Assembly (NCBI RefSeq): GCF_016583905.1
Contig: NZ_NRRY01000003.1
Location: forward strand, 124,001 to 188,000
DNA: 64,000 bases
Direction of reading: 5' to 3'
Source of the DNA: Lamprobacter modestohalophilus
Lineage (GTDB): Bacteria; Pseudomonadota; Gammaproteobacteria; Chromatiales; Chromatiaceae
The translations under genes and the position numbers were made by a program. The notes under the pieces are model-generated. The model ran no database searches, was not told the origin of the DNA, and was given only the letters and a program-made list of their open reading frames with translations. Shown in pieces: positions 51,326 through 61,231 of the stretch (position 1 is its first letter; each line of letters starts with the position of its first letter).

Positions 51326-52396
51326 ATGCGTTGGTTATTTCATTACCGTGGTCGGTCGACACCAAGCGGTGGACACAAGCAGATTAGGCTGACAGTTAAA
51401 TGCCTTAGAAACTTAGGCGTTGACGCAATGCTATTGCCTGAAGGCATAGTAGAAGATAGTCATCTTTATGATGTTTCAGTTCCCTTTACACCATTTGATC
51501 TATCAACCGCTAAGGAACACGTAGTCAGTGAAGACGTAGTTATTACCGGAGAAACCAAACTACTCACCTTCCTAAGCGTTACCAGCACGATGCACTGTAG
51601 AAAGGCAGTTTTCAACAAGAATGGTTTTTATGCACTTTCAGACTGGCCGGGCAAAACTTATGCGCAGCTTGGATTCGAGTTTGCTTTGTCTTCCTCCAAC
51701 TATAACCTAGCGCTAACCTCTGAAATTCTAGGCATGCCTCCAGAGCGATGCTTTCTAGTCACTGACGATATAAACAGGCGGCCTTTTGGCTTACCTGGAA
51801 AATCGCCATTCGAGCGCGTACTTGCGGTCTCGTACATGCCAAGAAAATTGCCCCGGGATGCCGTTCGCATTCGATGGGCCGTAAATATGCTCTTTCCCAA
51901 GCTTCCCTTTGTGCCGATACATAACTGCACCGAGCAGGAAGTGGCAAAAACGTTTACTCAATACCCAATTTTTCTTAGCACCCAGGATCGTGAGGGTTTT
52001 GGAAACCCTGCCTTAGAAGCTATGAGTTGCGGGACGATTGTAGTTGGATATCCCGGAACACATCCATTTACCCCGCCCTACGCAAACTCAAATAATGGTT
52101 ACTGGGTGCGTGACAGGCAGTGGTTGCACGCTACAATGCAGTTAATAAAAGCCATACGAGACTGGAAGGCTGGGTCGCATCGTATGTCCAAAATTTACGA
52201 CGCTGGTATTGTGACTGCAGAAAATTACGATGAAAGCCGCATGACGGAATCACTCCGCGAAGTTGTCAAAACGGTCACAGCTTGCTCTTATTCATTGAGA
52301 AATATTAGCTCTTTCCCGAAGCTTACTAGTGCAGAGCGAGAATTTGCTCAAACCAGCTTAGATACAGCTGCAGCAAAGCTAAGAAAATCACCTTAA
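51326..52396 (+). CDS. Glycosyltransferase (GT4-like, GT-B fold)
   Basis: 356 residues. MRWLFHYRGRSTPSGGHKQIRLT at the start has the GG loop. The middle LSTQDREGFGNPALEAMSCG is the donor-site E-x7-E motif of family 4 (Glu in REGFGNPALEAMSCG). The N-terminal acceptor half is unusual and AT-rich. GAGGA eight bases before the ATG supports the start. It begins the second rightward glycosyltransferase block and ends 176 bases before the next gene. The sugar is unknown. Confidence 0.78.
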   Translation: MRWLFHYRGRSTPSGGHKQIRLTVKCLRNLGVDAMLLPEGIVEDSHLYDVSVPFTPFDLSTAKEHVVSEDVVITGETKLLTFLSVTSTMHCRKAVFNKNGFYALSDWPGKTYAQLGFEFALSSSNYNLALTSEILGMPPERCFLVTDDINRRPFGLPGKSPFERVLAVSYMPRKLPRDAVRIRWAVNMLFPKLPFVPIHNCTEQEVAKTFTQYPIFLSTQDREGFGNPALEAMSCGTIVVGYPGTHPFTPPYANSNNGYWVRDRQWLHATMQLIKAIRDWKAGSHRMSKIYDAGIVTAENYDESRMTESLREVVKTVTACSYSLRNISSFPKLTSAEREFAQTSLDTAAAKLRKSP

Positions 52397-52572
52397 ATTT
52401 TTCCTTGGGTACAGGTTCAAGCTGCCTTACTTGGCGCTTAGTAAGTGATTCGTTGTTATGGCATTGTGCTGTCCATGACCATCAAGCTGCGATGGCCAAG
52501 GCTTGATCCTCTTGGGTGCGACATCAGGCCTTTTGACGTGTGCTCCAGTTTTATTCGGGGGGGCTACTAGAT

Positions 52573-53544
52573 ATGACTAATCATCAGGCGTTGAAGCCTT
52601 TTAATTGTGAAGGGAAAAAGCCATATAAGATAGGCGTGCTTTGCGTTTACTTCGTACCAGATGGCTGGGATTGGCTTATATCACTACAACTTCAGCATGT
52701 TTTTAGGTATGTGGATGACGACATTCAAATAAAACTTTATGCCTCGATCATCCAAGCCCCCGATAGTGTACGACAACTACTCGAAGCCGAAACTGGCCAT
52801 GTTGAAATTATCGATACCAGAATTAGAAATCCCCTGCCAAATCGTGAACACGGTGCTAATCTTGATGCACTAGCACGACGTGCAGCGCAGGATGGTTGCG
52901 ACATTCTTGTTACGCTAGACGTAGACTCGTTCCCAATTGATCCTTTTTGGTTACATAACTGCATAAAAGTGATCAGTCGAGGAGTATCAGTGATCAGTGT
53001 TTATCGGAGTGAGAATGAGCAAACGTTTCTCCCGCATCCATCGTTTACAGTTTTCACATCTAAGTTCCTTACGAAGCACGACTTTCAATTTTATCCTTCA
53101 GATGATCAACAGCAGAATCAGGAGTTCAAAACCTTCCTGAGAGAATCGGGGATTCGTTTTGATACTGGGGTCGGCCTTGGATACGCTTTATGGCACTCTA
53201 ATGAGCGCTGTCAGACCCTTCTCAGATCTAACGTGAGAGACTTGCACTATTTGATGGGCGGGATTTATGGCGATATGATCTTCCATCTTGGCGCGATGTC
53301 AAGATCTCCATTGTTCAAACGGGATTTTCAAACGGTAACTTGGCGGCTACTCTCACGCTATCAGCGCCTTCCGAGCATTTGGCGCCTGAGAAATAGTTAT
53401 CGTAGAAACGTAGCACGGCGTAACGACAGAATGCATAAAAGAATTGTGAACCATCTTCGTGCCGATCCTGAGATGTTATTTGCATACCTTAGAGGCTCTC
53501 AACAATCACCATTGAATTATTCAGTAGAGCATTTTAGCAAGTAG
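52573..53544 (+). CDS. Glycosyltransferase-A-like protein (DxD type)
   Basis: 323 residues from the ATG at 52573, preceded by GGGGGG about 10 bases upstream. The frame is open from 52540. LDALARRAAQDGCDILVTLDVDSFPIDPFW has the DVD metal motif of a GT-A fold, followed by FDTGVGLGYALWHS. It is not a standard family 2 protein: the NDGS-type opening is missing, and it starts with YKIGVLCVYFVPDGWDWLISL. It fits the group of polysaccharide-locus proteins that take sugars from nucleotide donors. The next GT2 gene follows 6 bases downstream. Confidence 0.65.
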   Translation: MTNHQALKPFNCEGKKPYKIGVLCVYFVPDGWDWLISLQLQHVFRYVDDDIQIKLYASIIQAPDSVRQLLEAETGHVEIIDTRIRNPLPNREHGANLDALARRAAQDGCDILVTLDVDSFPIDPFWLHNCIKVISRGVSVISVYRSENEQTFLPHPSFTVFTSKFLTKHDFQFYPSDDQQQNQEFKTFLRESGIRFDTGVGLGYALWHSNERCQTLLRSNVRDLHYLMGGIYGDMIFHLGAMSRSPLFKRDFQTVTWRLLSRYQRLPSIWRLRNSYRRNVARRNDRMHKRIVNHLRADPEMLFAYLRGSQQSPLNYSVEHFSK

Positions 53545-53550
53545 ATCGCT

Positions 53551-54519
53551 ATGATGACTTCTCCTTTATTCAGCGTAATCATCCCTGCATTCAACCGGGA
53601 GATAATGCTTGAAAACTGCCTCCAGAGTATTGGGCAACAAACGTATCGCCCGCACGAGGTTGTTGTGTGTGACGATGGATCAACTGACAATTCAACCGCA
53701 GTAGCAACTGGCACGCTCAACTCATTGGGTTTAAAGCACGAGGTGTTTAGCGTAAAAAATGGTGGGCCCTCCCGCGCAAGGAGGCTAGCGGTTGAACGCT
53801 CGAGCGGTAACTTTCTTTTGTTTTTAGATTCCGATGACCTCTGGGACCCTGATTATATAGAAACCGTGGCAGGCGCCCTTCATGAGTCACCAAGTATCAA
53901 CGTGACTGTCATGGATTTTCGTGAAGTTTGTGGCAATGCTACGCTCCGCAATAGCAAATTTAAATCGGCACCTGATAATTTCTGGCCCACTGTAGGCACG
54001 CCGGTAAAGTATGGATATCTGGGTAATCGAAAGCGCCTTTTTATCGAGACTCTCGGATTTCAGCCATGTTTTCCATCAGGTCTCGGTATATCACGCGGGT
54101 TATATGATCAGATAGGTGGGATTGATATTTCCTCGCAGCGCTTGCTTTCTGAAGATTCCCATCTTACTCGTAAAGCGTTTTTGCACGGTAAGGTGTACTT
54201 TATTGACCGTACATTGGTAACAATTCAGTTGCATAAAAACAATCGCTCTGCGGAATCAAACGAACAATACAACTACGCGCGCAAACTCTTTGGGAAGGCA
54301 TACGTACTGAGACGCATGGCAAAAGAAGAGAACCTGGACAACGAGCAGTCGCAAAACATAACTCGCGAAATCTTCAAGGCAGAGCATGCTGCATTGCACG
54401 CACTTTATTGGAGTGGTAATAGAGCGTCTTTCATGAAAGCGCTTCATGAACGCCCGTATCACATCCTGCGTGATCCCAAATTACTGCTTAAAGCCGCGTC
54501 TACTCTGTTTCCTTTCTAG
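53551..54519 (+). CDS. Glycosyltransferase family 2
   Basis: 322 residues. FSVIIPAFNREIMLENCLQSI, VVVCDDGSTDNSTAV, NGGPSRARRLAVERS and LLFLDSDDLWDPDYI are the GT2 core motifs. LSEDSHLTRKAFLHGKVY is the catalytic acidic loop, with ED in place. The C-terminus is helical. It starts 6 bases after the previous gene and ends 241 bases before the next glycosyltransferase gene. Specificity is not predictable. Confidence 0.85.
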   Translation: MMTSPLFSVIIPAFNREIMLENCLQSIGQQTYRPHEVVVCDDGSTDNSTAVATGTLNSLGLKHEVFSVKNGGPSRARRLAVERSSGNFLLFLDSDDLWDPDYIETVAGALHESPSINVTVMDFREVCGNATLRNSKFKSAPDNFWPTVGTPVKYGYLGNRKRLFIETLGFQPCFPSGLGISRGLYDQIGGIDISSQRLLSEDSHLTRKAFLHGKVYFIDRTLVTIQLHKNNRSAESNEQYNYARKLFGKAYVLRRMAKEENLDNEQSQNITREIFKAEHAALHALYWSGNRASFMKALHERPYHILRDPKLLLKAASTLFPF

Positions 54520-54772
54520 GTTAATATTTTCGGTAGCTAGTAATTGTGTCGATTCATGCTGATCTGTTCAGGAAGGTTGCTAACCAGACTTACTTTTAGG
54601 AAACTCTATACCTGTAGCCTTGGCTAGTCAGAGAGGGGTTGACGTGTGTACAGTCTGGATCTTGTGAGCATAGAATCAAATCCTATGCCAATAATAATTC
54701 GCAACACCCCTCAGTTTCTTATCACCCCATAATTTATGCGTTGCGACGCTACTAGATATCTTGGTCGAAAAG

Positions 54773-55627
54773 ATGCACACAAAGACTAATCAAATCAAGC
54801 TTGGTGTCGTAATTCCAGTTAAGTCCAAGCGCGTTGCTAAAAATTGGGATATTGTCTGCAGTTGCCTTAAGTCAACTCTTAGTTCTTTGCTTTCCCAAAC
54901 CAATGACGCATACTGCGTTGCAGTAGTTGGGCACGAGTGCCCATACTTTCTGAAAAATGATGCGATAATTAAACAAACTTTCGGCCAGAAAGGATCTACT
55001 GTATTATTTGTCGACGCGATGGATGTATCTCCCCCAGCCACAAAAGGCATACCCGGCGCCACGCGACAACTATTATATGAAAAAGACCGATGCAGAAAAA
55101 TTGCAAAGGGCATTGCTATGCTGGATGCCAACGACGTAAATTTGACATACTATTTTGCTCTTGACGCTGATGATTTGGTTAGCAGAGAGTTTGTAAACGA
55201 TCTTGCAATGCATTTGTCGTCAGATTCAGCTGCAATTATCCAGGTTGGATATTTCTTTTATAATCAGCACAATCGAATTCGAATAACGAACGAATTTAGT
55301 ACCTACTGTGGCTCGAGTGCCGTATTGCCCAAAAGTCTGTTTTCCTTACCAGCTAATCCAGTTTTAGCTAAATCTTCTGATACACCGTTCGGTAAGATAT
55401 CACATGTGCATATGATGCAGTATTTAGAAAAAAATCAAGTCAATATCTATATACCCTCTAAGCCATATCTAATGTATGTTCTAGGCACTGGGGAAAATAT
55501 CAGTTCTCACTACTGCAGCGCACTGCTAGTAAGAGTGAAGAGATGGGCCGCAAAAAGGCTTCTAACCAAAGCTATAGATAGTCAAATAATTAATGAGTTT
55601 ACTTTGACGCAAGTTCAATGTAGTTAA
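54773..55627 (+). CDS. Glycosyltransferase-A-like protein
   Basis: 284 residues from the ATG at 54773; a TTG at 54761 is an alternative. LGVVIPVKSKRVAKNWDIVCSC opens the fold, and LTYYFALDADDLVSREFVNDL gives the DADD metal motif. The NDGST-type binding segment is weak, and the last 70 residues are basic. It belongs to the AT-rich block and stands alone between two spacers. It is convergent with the FkbM methyltransferase gene, which ends 48 bases away. A sugar-transfer role is likely, but the exact family is uncertain. Confidence 0.65.
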   Translation: MHTKTNQIKLGVVIPVKSKRVAKNWDIVCSCLKSTLSSLLSQTNDAYCVAVVGHECPYFLKNDAIIKQTFGQKGSTVLFVDAMDVSPPATKGIPGATRQLLYEKDRCRKIAKGIAMLDANDVNLTYYFALDADDLVSREFVNDLAMHLSSDSAAIIQVGYFFYNQHNRIRITNEFSTYCGSSAVLPKSLFSLPANPVLAKSSDTPFGKISHVHMMQYLEKNQVNIYIPSKPYLMYVLGTGENISSHYCSALLVRVKRWAAKRLLTKAIDSQIINEFTLTQVQCS

Positions 55628-55675
55628 TTTATTTTTTATGTTAATCTTTTTGGATCCCTAGCTCATTAAGGGTTT

Positions 55676-56386
55676 TTAGCGACCAGATAAAGTATTAGCT
55701 TGAAAGAAATAATCTCGGTAAGAAAATTGTTCTATCATCGTATAGTGTTCCCCCAGATAAGTACTAATCGCATTTTTTGCTTGCTCATTGAGGCATTCTA
55801 CAAGAATATAATCTGGCTTGTACTTCTCAAAATCGAGGCCCTGGAGCGCTGCAATTTCAAAACCTTCGACGTCAAGAGAAAGTAAATCAATCTGAGGCGG
55901 CTTCACCTCATCAAGGACTGATGTTAAGGTTCGGGCGGGGACATCAATAACGGGCTTCCCATTTGTCACTTTGAAGTCATCTCGGATGATTACTGTTGAA
56001 ATTGCATGGTTGACCGTAATTGGCACTGTAGGCACCGTGTAATCGGGTGGAACGAGAGCACAGTTAAAACGTTTAGTCTTTGATCGATTCACGGCTAGTC
56101 TTTTATACATATGAGGAACTGGTTCGATTAGAATTCCTTTCCAGTTGCAGAAACGTTCAAGATAGTAGGTGTTACTCTCAAAAAAACCATCAACAGCTCC
56201 AGCTTCAATAAAGAAACCCGGTTTCTCAAAATAATTATTTAATCTAGCTTGAATTCCTTGATAAGCAGGTTTCGAAAACCGATCACTCCCTGCATACTCA
56301 AACAACTTTCTTCGCAGGGTGGTCAGAAGCCAAAGGGGCAGGATGTGCATAGGTAACTCCGGTGTGTGTGAACACAGTTGCTGCAA
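55676..56386 (-). CDS. FkbM-family methyltransferase
   Basis: 236 residues. FFIEAGAVDGFFESNTYYLERF is the SAM-binding opening of the FkbM family, and LLSLDVEGFEIAALQGLDF and YILVECLN are its conserved second and third motifs. FkbM enzymes O-methylate sugars or hydroxyl groups of polyketides. In a polysaccharide cluster it most likely methylates a sugar. It is leftward and convergent with the glycosyltransferase gene to its left. A second FkbM-family gene is at 60253. Confidence 0.82.
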   Translation of the reverse strand: MQQLCSHTPELPMHILPLWLLTTLRRKLFEYAGSDRFSKPAYQGIQARLNNYFEKPGFFIEAGAVDGFFESNTYYLERFCNWKGILIEPVPHMYKRLAVNRSKTKRFNCALVPPDYTVPTVPITVNHAISTVIIRDDFKVTNGKPVIDVPARTLTSVLDEVKPPQIDLLSLDVEGFEIAALQGLDFEKYKPDYILVECLNEQAKNAISTYLGEHYTMIEQFSYRDYFFQANTLSGR

Positions 56387-56778
56387 TTGGTGTGAAACCT
56401 CTATTAACTTTAGTTAAAAACATAATAGATGCTTCGCGTTCGTTTTCAATTAAATAAGGAGAGTCATATCCTATCATTTATCAGTGATTGCTTGACTGAA
56501 AACTTCCAAATACAGAATTGTTGAACAAGTCAGTGCTTGGGATTAAGATTCATGTGCGCTACCATATTACTAAGTAATTCAGTAAGTGAGCATAGAAGGC
56601 CAAAGAATATCAAGATAAACTATGTTATATTATTACTGAATCTACTCAAAATTCGTTGTGTTGTCAACGCTTATGTCAGCGTTCCACACACTCATCGCGC
56701 TGCTACTACGATGAGCGTCCAGACTTGTGTCTTTGTGCCTTAAGACATGACATAGTAACTAAATTGAGGTCGATATTG
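56387..56778. other. AT-rich spacer without a supported gene
   Basis: About 390 bases between the leftward FkbM gene and a rightward secreted protein. It should carry both promoters. Short frames at 56537-56743 look accidental. No hairpin, repeat or recognised promoter element is clear by eye. Confidence 0.5.
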
Positions 56779-58047
56779 ATGACGATAACGAGAACTGATC
56801 ACGAGTTTAAGTGGACGAGTTTGAATTGGAGACGGCGGTTGGTTCTTCTGTTATTTTTTGGTCAACTCGGTTACATAGGGGCCTGCGCTGATGAAAAAAT
56901 AGAGAAGGTTTACCCGATGGGTAGAAAATATGAATTGGTGTACGAGGGTGGCATTCGTTTAGAAGCCGGAACTTTTGGCTCAAGTCGAATAGCCTATTCG
57001 GTCGGCCCCATTGCTGTAAGCGAACAATCTAGGACACTATGGATAGCAGGGCACGCCCACCATTTCAGCGTAGGAGCCTTTGAGTTACCAGAACCGGTAT
57101 ACTCATTCCAGCATAATAAATTGCCCATCGCAAAGAACACACAGCCATTTGTAAAGATAAACCCAGATGTCAAGCTGCAGGGTAAACCAGGCCGCATCAC
57201 AGGTCTCCAAGTGATTGGCAAGAAGTTGTGGGTTAATGTCGCTGAGTATTATGATGCCAGTGGCAAAAATACTAACACGACAGTTGTCTTTGATGATGCT
57301 TGGGACTTGCAAGATTCTTTTCAGTACGGATTCTTCGAACTCAAGGGACGTGCGCATGCATCTGGCTGGATGACTCCAATTCCTGCAGAACAGGTTCGAG
57401 ACCTCGGGGGTGAGTATGTAACCGGTTATGCAAGTAATATCCCCATCAACTCGAGGCTCAGTATTGGGCCTACACTCTTTGTCTGGAATCCATCGGAGTT
57501 TGATCTGACAAGTAACGGGGTGCAGATTCCTGCAACCGCTTTGATCAACTACTCATTGTCGAATCCGTTACATGAAGATGCCTATAATAAGAACGGTCAA
57601 AATGTTCTGTGGACCGAATTGTCTCAGGCTCATATTGGCTTTATCCCTCCCGGTAGCCAGGATTACCTTGTTATCGGAACTTCTAGTGGTCATGAGAGTG
57701 GCATTGGCTACAAGATTAAACAGGATGATGGGCGCGTGTGTGGTGGACCATGCGCATACGCCCACGATGACGCTTACAATTACTTCTGGCGTTATGACCT
57801 CACTGATATTGCTGCGGTTCGCGCAGGTACCGCGAGTCCGAGCAGCCTGCGTCCAGTGGAATATGGTATCTTGCCAGTATATAATGGCCGAGTCCGGGGG
57901 GCACCCTTGCTGATAGGGGCTGCCTTTAGCCCTGAGACATCGCACCTATACCTACTCTTTGGTTCAGTGGATGGCACCCAGAGTGAATGGGAACGGCAGC
58001 CCGCTTTGTTGATTTATTCTATCCAGTCTCTTACCGATGATCATTAG
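56779..58047 (+). CDS. Exported protein of unknown function in the polysaccharide cluster
   Basis: 422 residues from the ATG at 56779, with GAGG nine bases upstream. The frame is open from 56656, but the earlier part does not look like protein. A basic start (WRRR) and a hydrophobic stretch LVLLLFFGQLGYIGAC give a signal peptide ending in a Cys, possibly a lipobox. The body has repeated Gly/Tyr/Trp-rich beta-type segments (GYIGACADEK, HAHHFSVGAFELPEP, LWIAGHA, VGPIAVSEQ), suggesting a beta-propeller or similar extracytoplasmic fold. No catalytic motif is recognised. It precedes the Wzy/ligase-like gene by 88 bases, so a role in surface glycan assembly is plausible but unproven. Confidence 0.55.
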   Translation: MTITRTDHEFKWTSLNWRRRLVLLLFFGQLGYIGACADEKIEKVYPMGRKYELVYEGGIRLEAGTFGSSRIAYSVGPIAVSEQSRTLWIAGHAHHFSVGAFELPEPVYSFQHNKLPIAKNTQPFVKINPDVKLQGKPGRITGLQVIGKKLWVNVAEYYDASGKNTNTTVVFDDAWDLQDSFQYGFFELKGRAHASGWMTPIPAEQVRDLGGEYVTGYASNIPINSRLSIGPTLFVWNPSEFDLTSNGVQIPATALINYSLSNPLHEDAYNKNGQNVLWTELSQAHIGFIPPGSQDYLVIGTSSGHESGIGYKIKQDDGRVCGGPCAYAHDDAYNYFWRYDLTDIAAVRAGTASPSSLRPVEYGILPVYNGRVRGAPLLIGAAFSPETSHLYLLFGSVDGTQSEWERQPALLIYSIQSLTDDH

Positions 58048-58135
58048 TTATCGGTGGAATCTCCATAGAACGGGGAGCAGTAGATTGCAAGTATTAATGC
58101 AATAGTTCTGCGTAGTACCGGGAGCAGAGGGCTCA

Positions 58136-59572
58136 ATGATTAGCATAGGTTTGTTTTTTGCAACGCAACTTTCGGCCTATGTACTGTCAATCATTTATAT
58201 GCCGGCGTTCGCATTCCTTGGATATCAGTCAGTCTATTTTCTTCATCACAGGACCCGATGGTGGTACTGGCAAGTTCCTGACTTGCCATACTCGTTTGGG
58301 ATGTCCGTACTCGTACTGGTTTTAGCTATTGCTGATCGTCGGCGGACGACGGAAAGCTCAGTGCTTGGATCAGCTCCCCTGCGGTGGATGTGGATTCTTG
58401 TTGTGTTGTATGGCTTTACCTATTTTTGGGCGGTCCGACCCGACGCGCATCTGAATTCTTTTGATGATTTTTTTAAACTTGTGATCGTTGTTACTTGCGC
58501 CTACAAGCTCTGCTCTAATGCCCTTGCTCTTAATTATTATCTCTATGGCTACGTATTTGGAGCATCTTATCTGGGCTATTATTTGTTAGAGGTTGGTCGT
58601 AACGCTGGCGAGCGCGTTTCTAATTTTGGAGTGATTGATTCTCCAGATGTCAATGATTTAGCGGCCTTGATCGTTCCTGCTGCCATCTTAGCATTGCACT
58701 ATTTCTTTATACACGTAGGGTGGCGCAGGATATTGATCGTTATTCGAGGCGCGCTAATCGTAAACGCCTTGGTTTTGGTCAACAGTCGCGGTGCATTCTT
58801 AGGCCTTTTCGCTGGTGCTACTTTCTACATTACGCGCGTTTATCTCTTAGGTAAAAAATTAAAGATCAGCCGTATGCGAGTCGTGTTAGTTGTATTGCTT
58901 GGTCTGCTCGCCCTGGTGCAAGTATTCGACGAGACAGCCCTCAATCGTATATTAGGATTGAAAGAAGAGGCAACTCTCACTGAGGAGCAACAAACTGGAT
59001 CAACACGTGTCTTCTTTTGGATGGCAGCCGCTGAGATGAGTAAGGATCACCCTTTTGGGCTTGGAAGTGGCGCTTTTCCTGCGATGTCCGCTATCTACAT
59101 TCCGGAAACTGTCAATACCGGATCTTCTAGAAATCGCGCAGTTCACTCGACCTGGTTTCAAACACTTTCTGAGGTTGGATATCCAGGGCTTGTAATTTTC
59201 GTCATTATGATATTAAGTGCGTTTAGCGTTACGCAGAAGGCTTTGAGGCAAACGCTGTTCTGCGATGATTCTCGTGGAGCCCTGACAGTCCTTGCAATAC
59301 AAGCATGTCTCTTATCATATCTAGTGAGCGTCACTTTCCTTGATCGGATGCGCGCTGTGGTTCTTTACTGGCTTATCATGTTCGCTGCTTGCGCGTATAA
59401 CGTTTACGTTAAGCAAGCGAAAATAAATGGTGGTGATGCCGGACAGGGGTTGCAACCTGCCGAGCGTTCCGGCCGAAGCTGGAGTGGCTCCACTGCTAGG
59501 GTGGAAAGTACGGCGCTCTTGTTCAGGCGGGAATCGATAGCGATGTCTAATCAAGCTAAATATCCTGCTTGA
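58136..59572 (+). CDS. O-antigen ligase / Wzy-like polymerase
   Basis: 478 residues with about ten predicted membrane helices. The ligase-type periplasmic loop with charged and aromatic residues lies near residues 270-350 (RVFFWMAAAEMSKDHPFGLGSGAF, HSTWFQTLSEVGYPGL). These are the short motifs that place it in the Wzy_C/ligase superfamily. It could join repeat units (Wzy) or attach polymer to an acceptor. A Wzx-like flippase gene at 63355 makes the Wzy reading attractive, and sequence alone cannot decide. A long hydrophilic tail of about 50 residues after the last helix may be an extension. It is followed by a decayed transposase fragment. Confidence 0.78.
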   Translation: MISIGLFFATQLSAYVLSIIYMPAFAFLGYQSVYFLHHRTRWWYWQVPDLPYSFGMSVLVLVLAIADRRRTTESSVLGSAPLRWMWILVVLYGFTYFWAVRPDAHLNSFDDFFKLVIVVTCAYKLCSNALALNYYLYGYVFGASYLGYYLLEVGRNAGERVSNFGVIDSPDVNDLAALIVPAAILALHYFFIHVGWRRILIVIRGALIVNALVLVNSRGAFLGLFAGATFYITRVYLLGKKLKISRMRVVLVVLLGLLALVQVFDETALNRILGLKEEATLTEEQQTGSTRVFFWMAAAEMSKDHPFGLGSGAFPAMSAIYIPETVNTGSSRNRAVHSTWFQTLSEVGYPGLVIFVIMILSAFSVTQKALRQTLFCDDSRGALTVLAIQACLLSYLVSVTFLDRMRAVVLYWLIMFAACAYNVYVKQAKINGGDAGQGLQPAERSGRSWSGSTARVESTALLFRRESIAMSNQAKYPA

Positions 59573-59689
59573 TCCGCCACCGCTTTATGGACCGCGTTTT
59601 TCAGTCTAAACATGCCCATGCTCTATAGCCACGGCCCCCCAACTGATCATAGAGATGCATGAACTGTTCAGCTTCGTTAGAATCGTCGC

Positions 59690-59970
59690 GTAAGGACGCC
59701 CGGGCGACCTACGAGGTTGAAGTGGGCTAGTGATGAACACCGTGTATGGCAATGGGGTGGCGATGAACTGGACCGAACCGGGTGCCAACACCATGCTGCA
59801 GTTGCGCAGCATAGCCCACAGCGAGTTGTAGGAACCGTTTATGGGTCTTCGCATCCACAGCAAGATGACCCGCCTCTACGGCGGCCAGGCCGCCAATGAT
59901 GATAAGGTCATGCCGATCGCTACTGGATGGCTGTGACCAAATCGATGGCAAAACATCGAATCAATCTCTT
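59690..59970 (+). pseudogene. Decayed C-terminal fragment of an ISKra4-like transposase
   Basis: A rightward frame at about 59743-59830 reads VYGNGVAMNWTEPGANTMLQ, then LRSIAHSEL before a stop. This resembles the conserved end of ISKra4-type transposases (a W-T-x-x-GA-x-x-x-L-x-LR pattern). After a stop the sequence continues with MGLRIHSKMTRLYG, like the family's WxFHxxxDxxRLY ending. The fragment has stops and no N-terminal part. The stretch 59846-59970 is homologous to 61957-62075 near the second fragment. Confidence 0.55.
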
Positions 59971-60252
59971 GGCGGCACGATCGGCAGCTTACAATGCTCT
60001 TACACAGAGCCAACGCATGTAGCGCTTTAGACCCCTGACGTCGGAAGACTGGCCAAACTTCATGATCGGAACCAAAGGTGTAAACTATGAGATGATTGAC
60101 TGCCCCCTACGCACAAATCAAAAGTTTATACCCATCGAGACTTATAGTAGACTCGATAATATGCAATCAGAATCCAATAAGCGAATACTGTAATCTTAAA
60201 TTAAGTATAAGTACTCGATTCAGACATCGCGCACAGAACTGATGAGTTGAAT

Positions 60253-61209
60253 ATGAAGTGGCTGAAGCAATTCACACGAAATATCTTATCTGTCCCGTTA
60301 ATCGGACGGCCAATTAGCGTCATTCTGGCTAGAGTCAGGGCACTCACCTTGGCAAGACGCATAGATGAACTGTGCGGCTATGTGCCTAAGATCGTGGTCG
60401 GTGTCATTAAGTTACAACATGACCATGAAATAGAGTTTCGAATGAGCAGCCAATCAGGAAAAGACCAGGTTGCGCGCGCTGTACATTGGCATGGCGGCGA
60501 AGCGTTTGAACAACCTCTGCCTAAGCTAGTCGCATTATTGGCTCGCGCATCGGACCTACTCCTTGACGTTGGCGCAAATACTGGAATTTATTCGTTAATT
60601 GCTGCGGCAAGCGATCCGAATATATTAATCTACGCCTTCGAGCCCGTTCCTGAGATTGTTAACGCATTGGAACATAACGTTGAACTAAACAGCAATTGCA
60701 ATCGCATTGACGTGAGACGATTGGCCGTAGCGGAGTCTGTAGGCAACGCCACCCTGTATATTCCTTTAGATCGTCGCAAGTCAATAGAGACCAGCGCGTC
60801 ACTTAATCGTAACTTCCGCGAACAGCATGAATATTCTGTTGATGTGGCAACGGTGACTATAGATGCAGTGTGCAACACTTTATCGTCAGGATCGCGCCTA
60901 TTGATAAAGGCAGACGTAGAGGGTGCTGAGGAGACCCTTGTCATGGGTTCGATCGAAACCCTGCGTCGTCTCAGGCCGATAATTGCTATCGAAATGCTGC
61001 AGCGAAGCGCCGAAAATGGGTATGAGAAGTTGCTTGAGGCAGAGGGGTACATGGGCTTCGCCCTCACAAATGACCAACTCCGAGAACTGGAAAGAATTGA
61101 GCCCGTGGCGGACTCTCCCAACTTACTGCTATGCCCACAGGAAAAGGTTGAGCCTATGCTACAAATGTTTTCCTGCAATGGCTTCAAATGTACGCGACTT
61201 TCCAAGTAA
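60253..61209 (+). CDS. FkbM-family methyltransferase, second copy
   Basis: 318 residues from the ATG at 60253; a TTG at 60247 is the alternative. LLDVGANTGIYSLIAAASDP is the SAM-binding motif, YAFEPVPEIVNALEHNVELN is the family's second motif, and LLIKADVEGAEETLVMGS and IIAIEMLQRS complete it. About 80 residues of N-terminal extension without a clear domain precede it. It would methylate a sugar of the cell-surface glycan. It is flanked on both sides by fragments of a decayed transposase with a shared 3' sequence, so it may be carried by or next to a former mobile element. Confidence 0.83.
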   Translation: MKWLKQFTRNILSVPLIGRPISVILARVRALTLARRIDELCGYVPKIVVGVIKLQHDHEIEFRMSSQSGKDQVARAVHWHGGEAFEQPLPKLVALLARASDLLLDVGANTGIYSLIAAASDPNILIYAFEPVPEIVNALEHNVELNSNCNRIDVRRLAVAESVGNATLYIPLDRRKSIETSASLNRNFREQHEYSVDVATVTIDAVCNTLSSGSRLLIKADVEGAEETLVMGSIETLRRLRPIIAIEMLQRSAENGYEKLLEAEGYMGFALTNDQLRELERIEPVADSPNLLLCPQEKVEPMLQMFSCNGFKCTRLSK

Positions 61210-61231
61210 CAATGTAGTCTCAGTAATGGAA

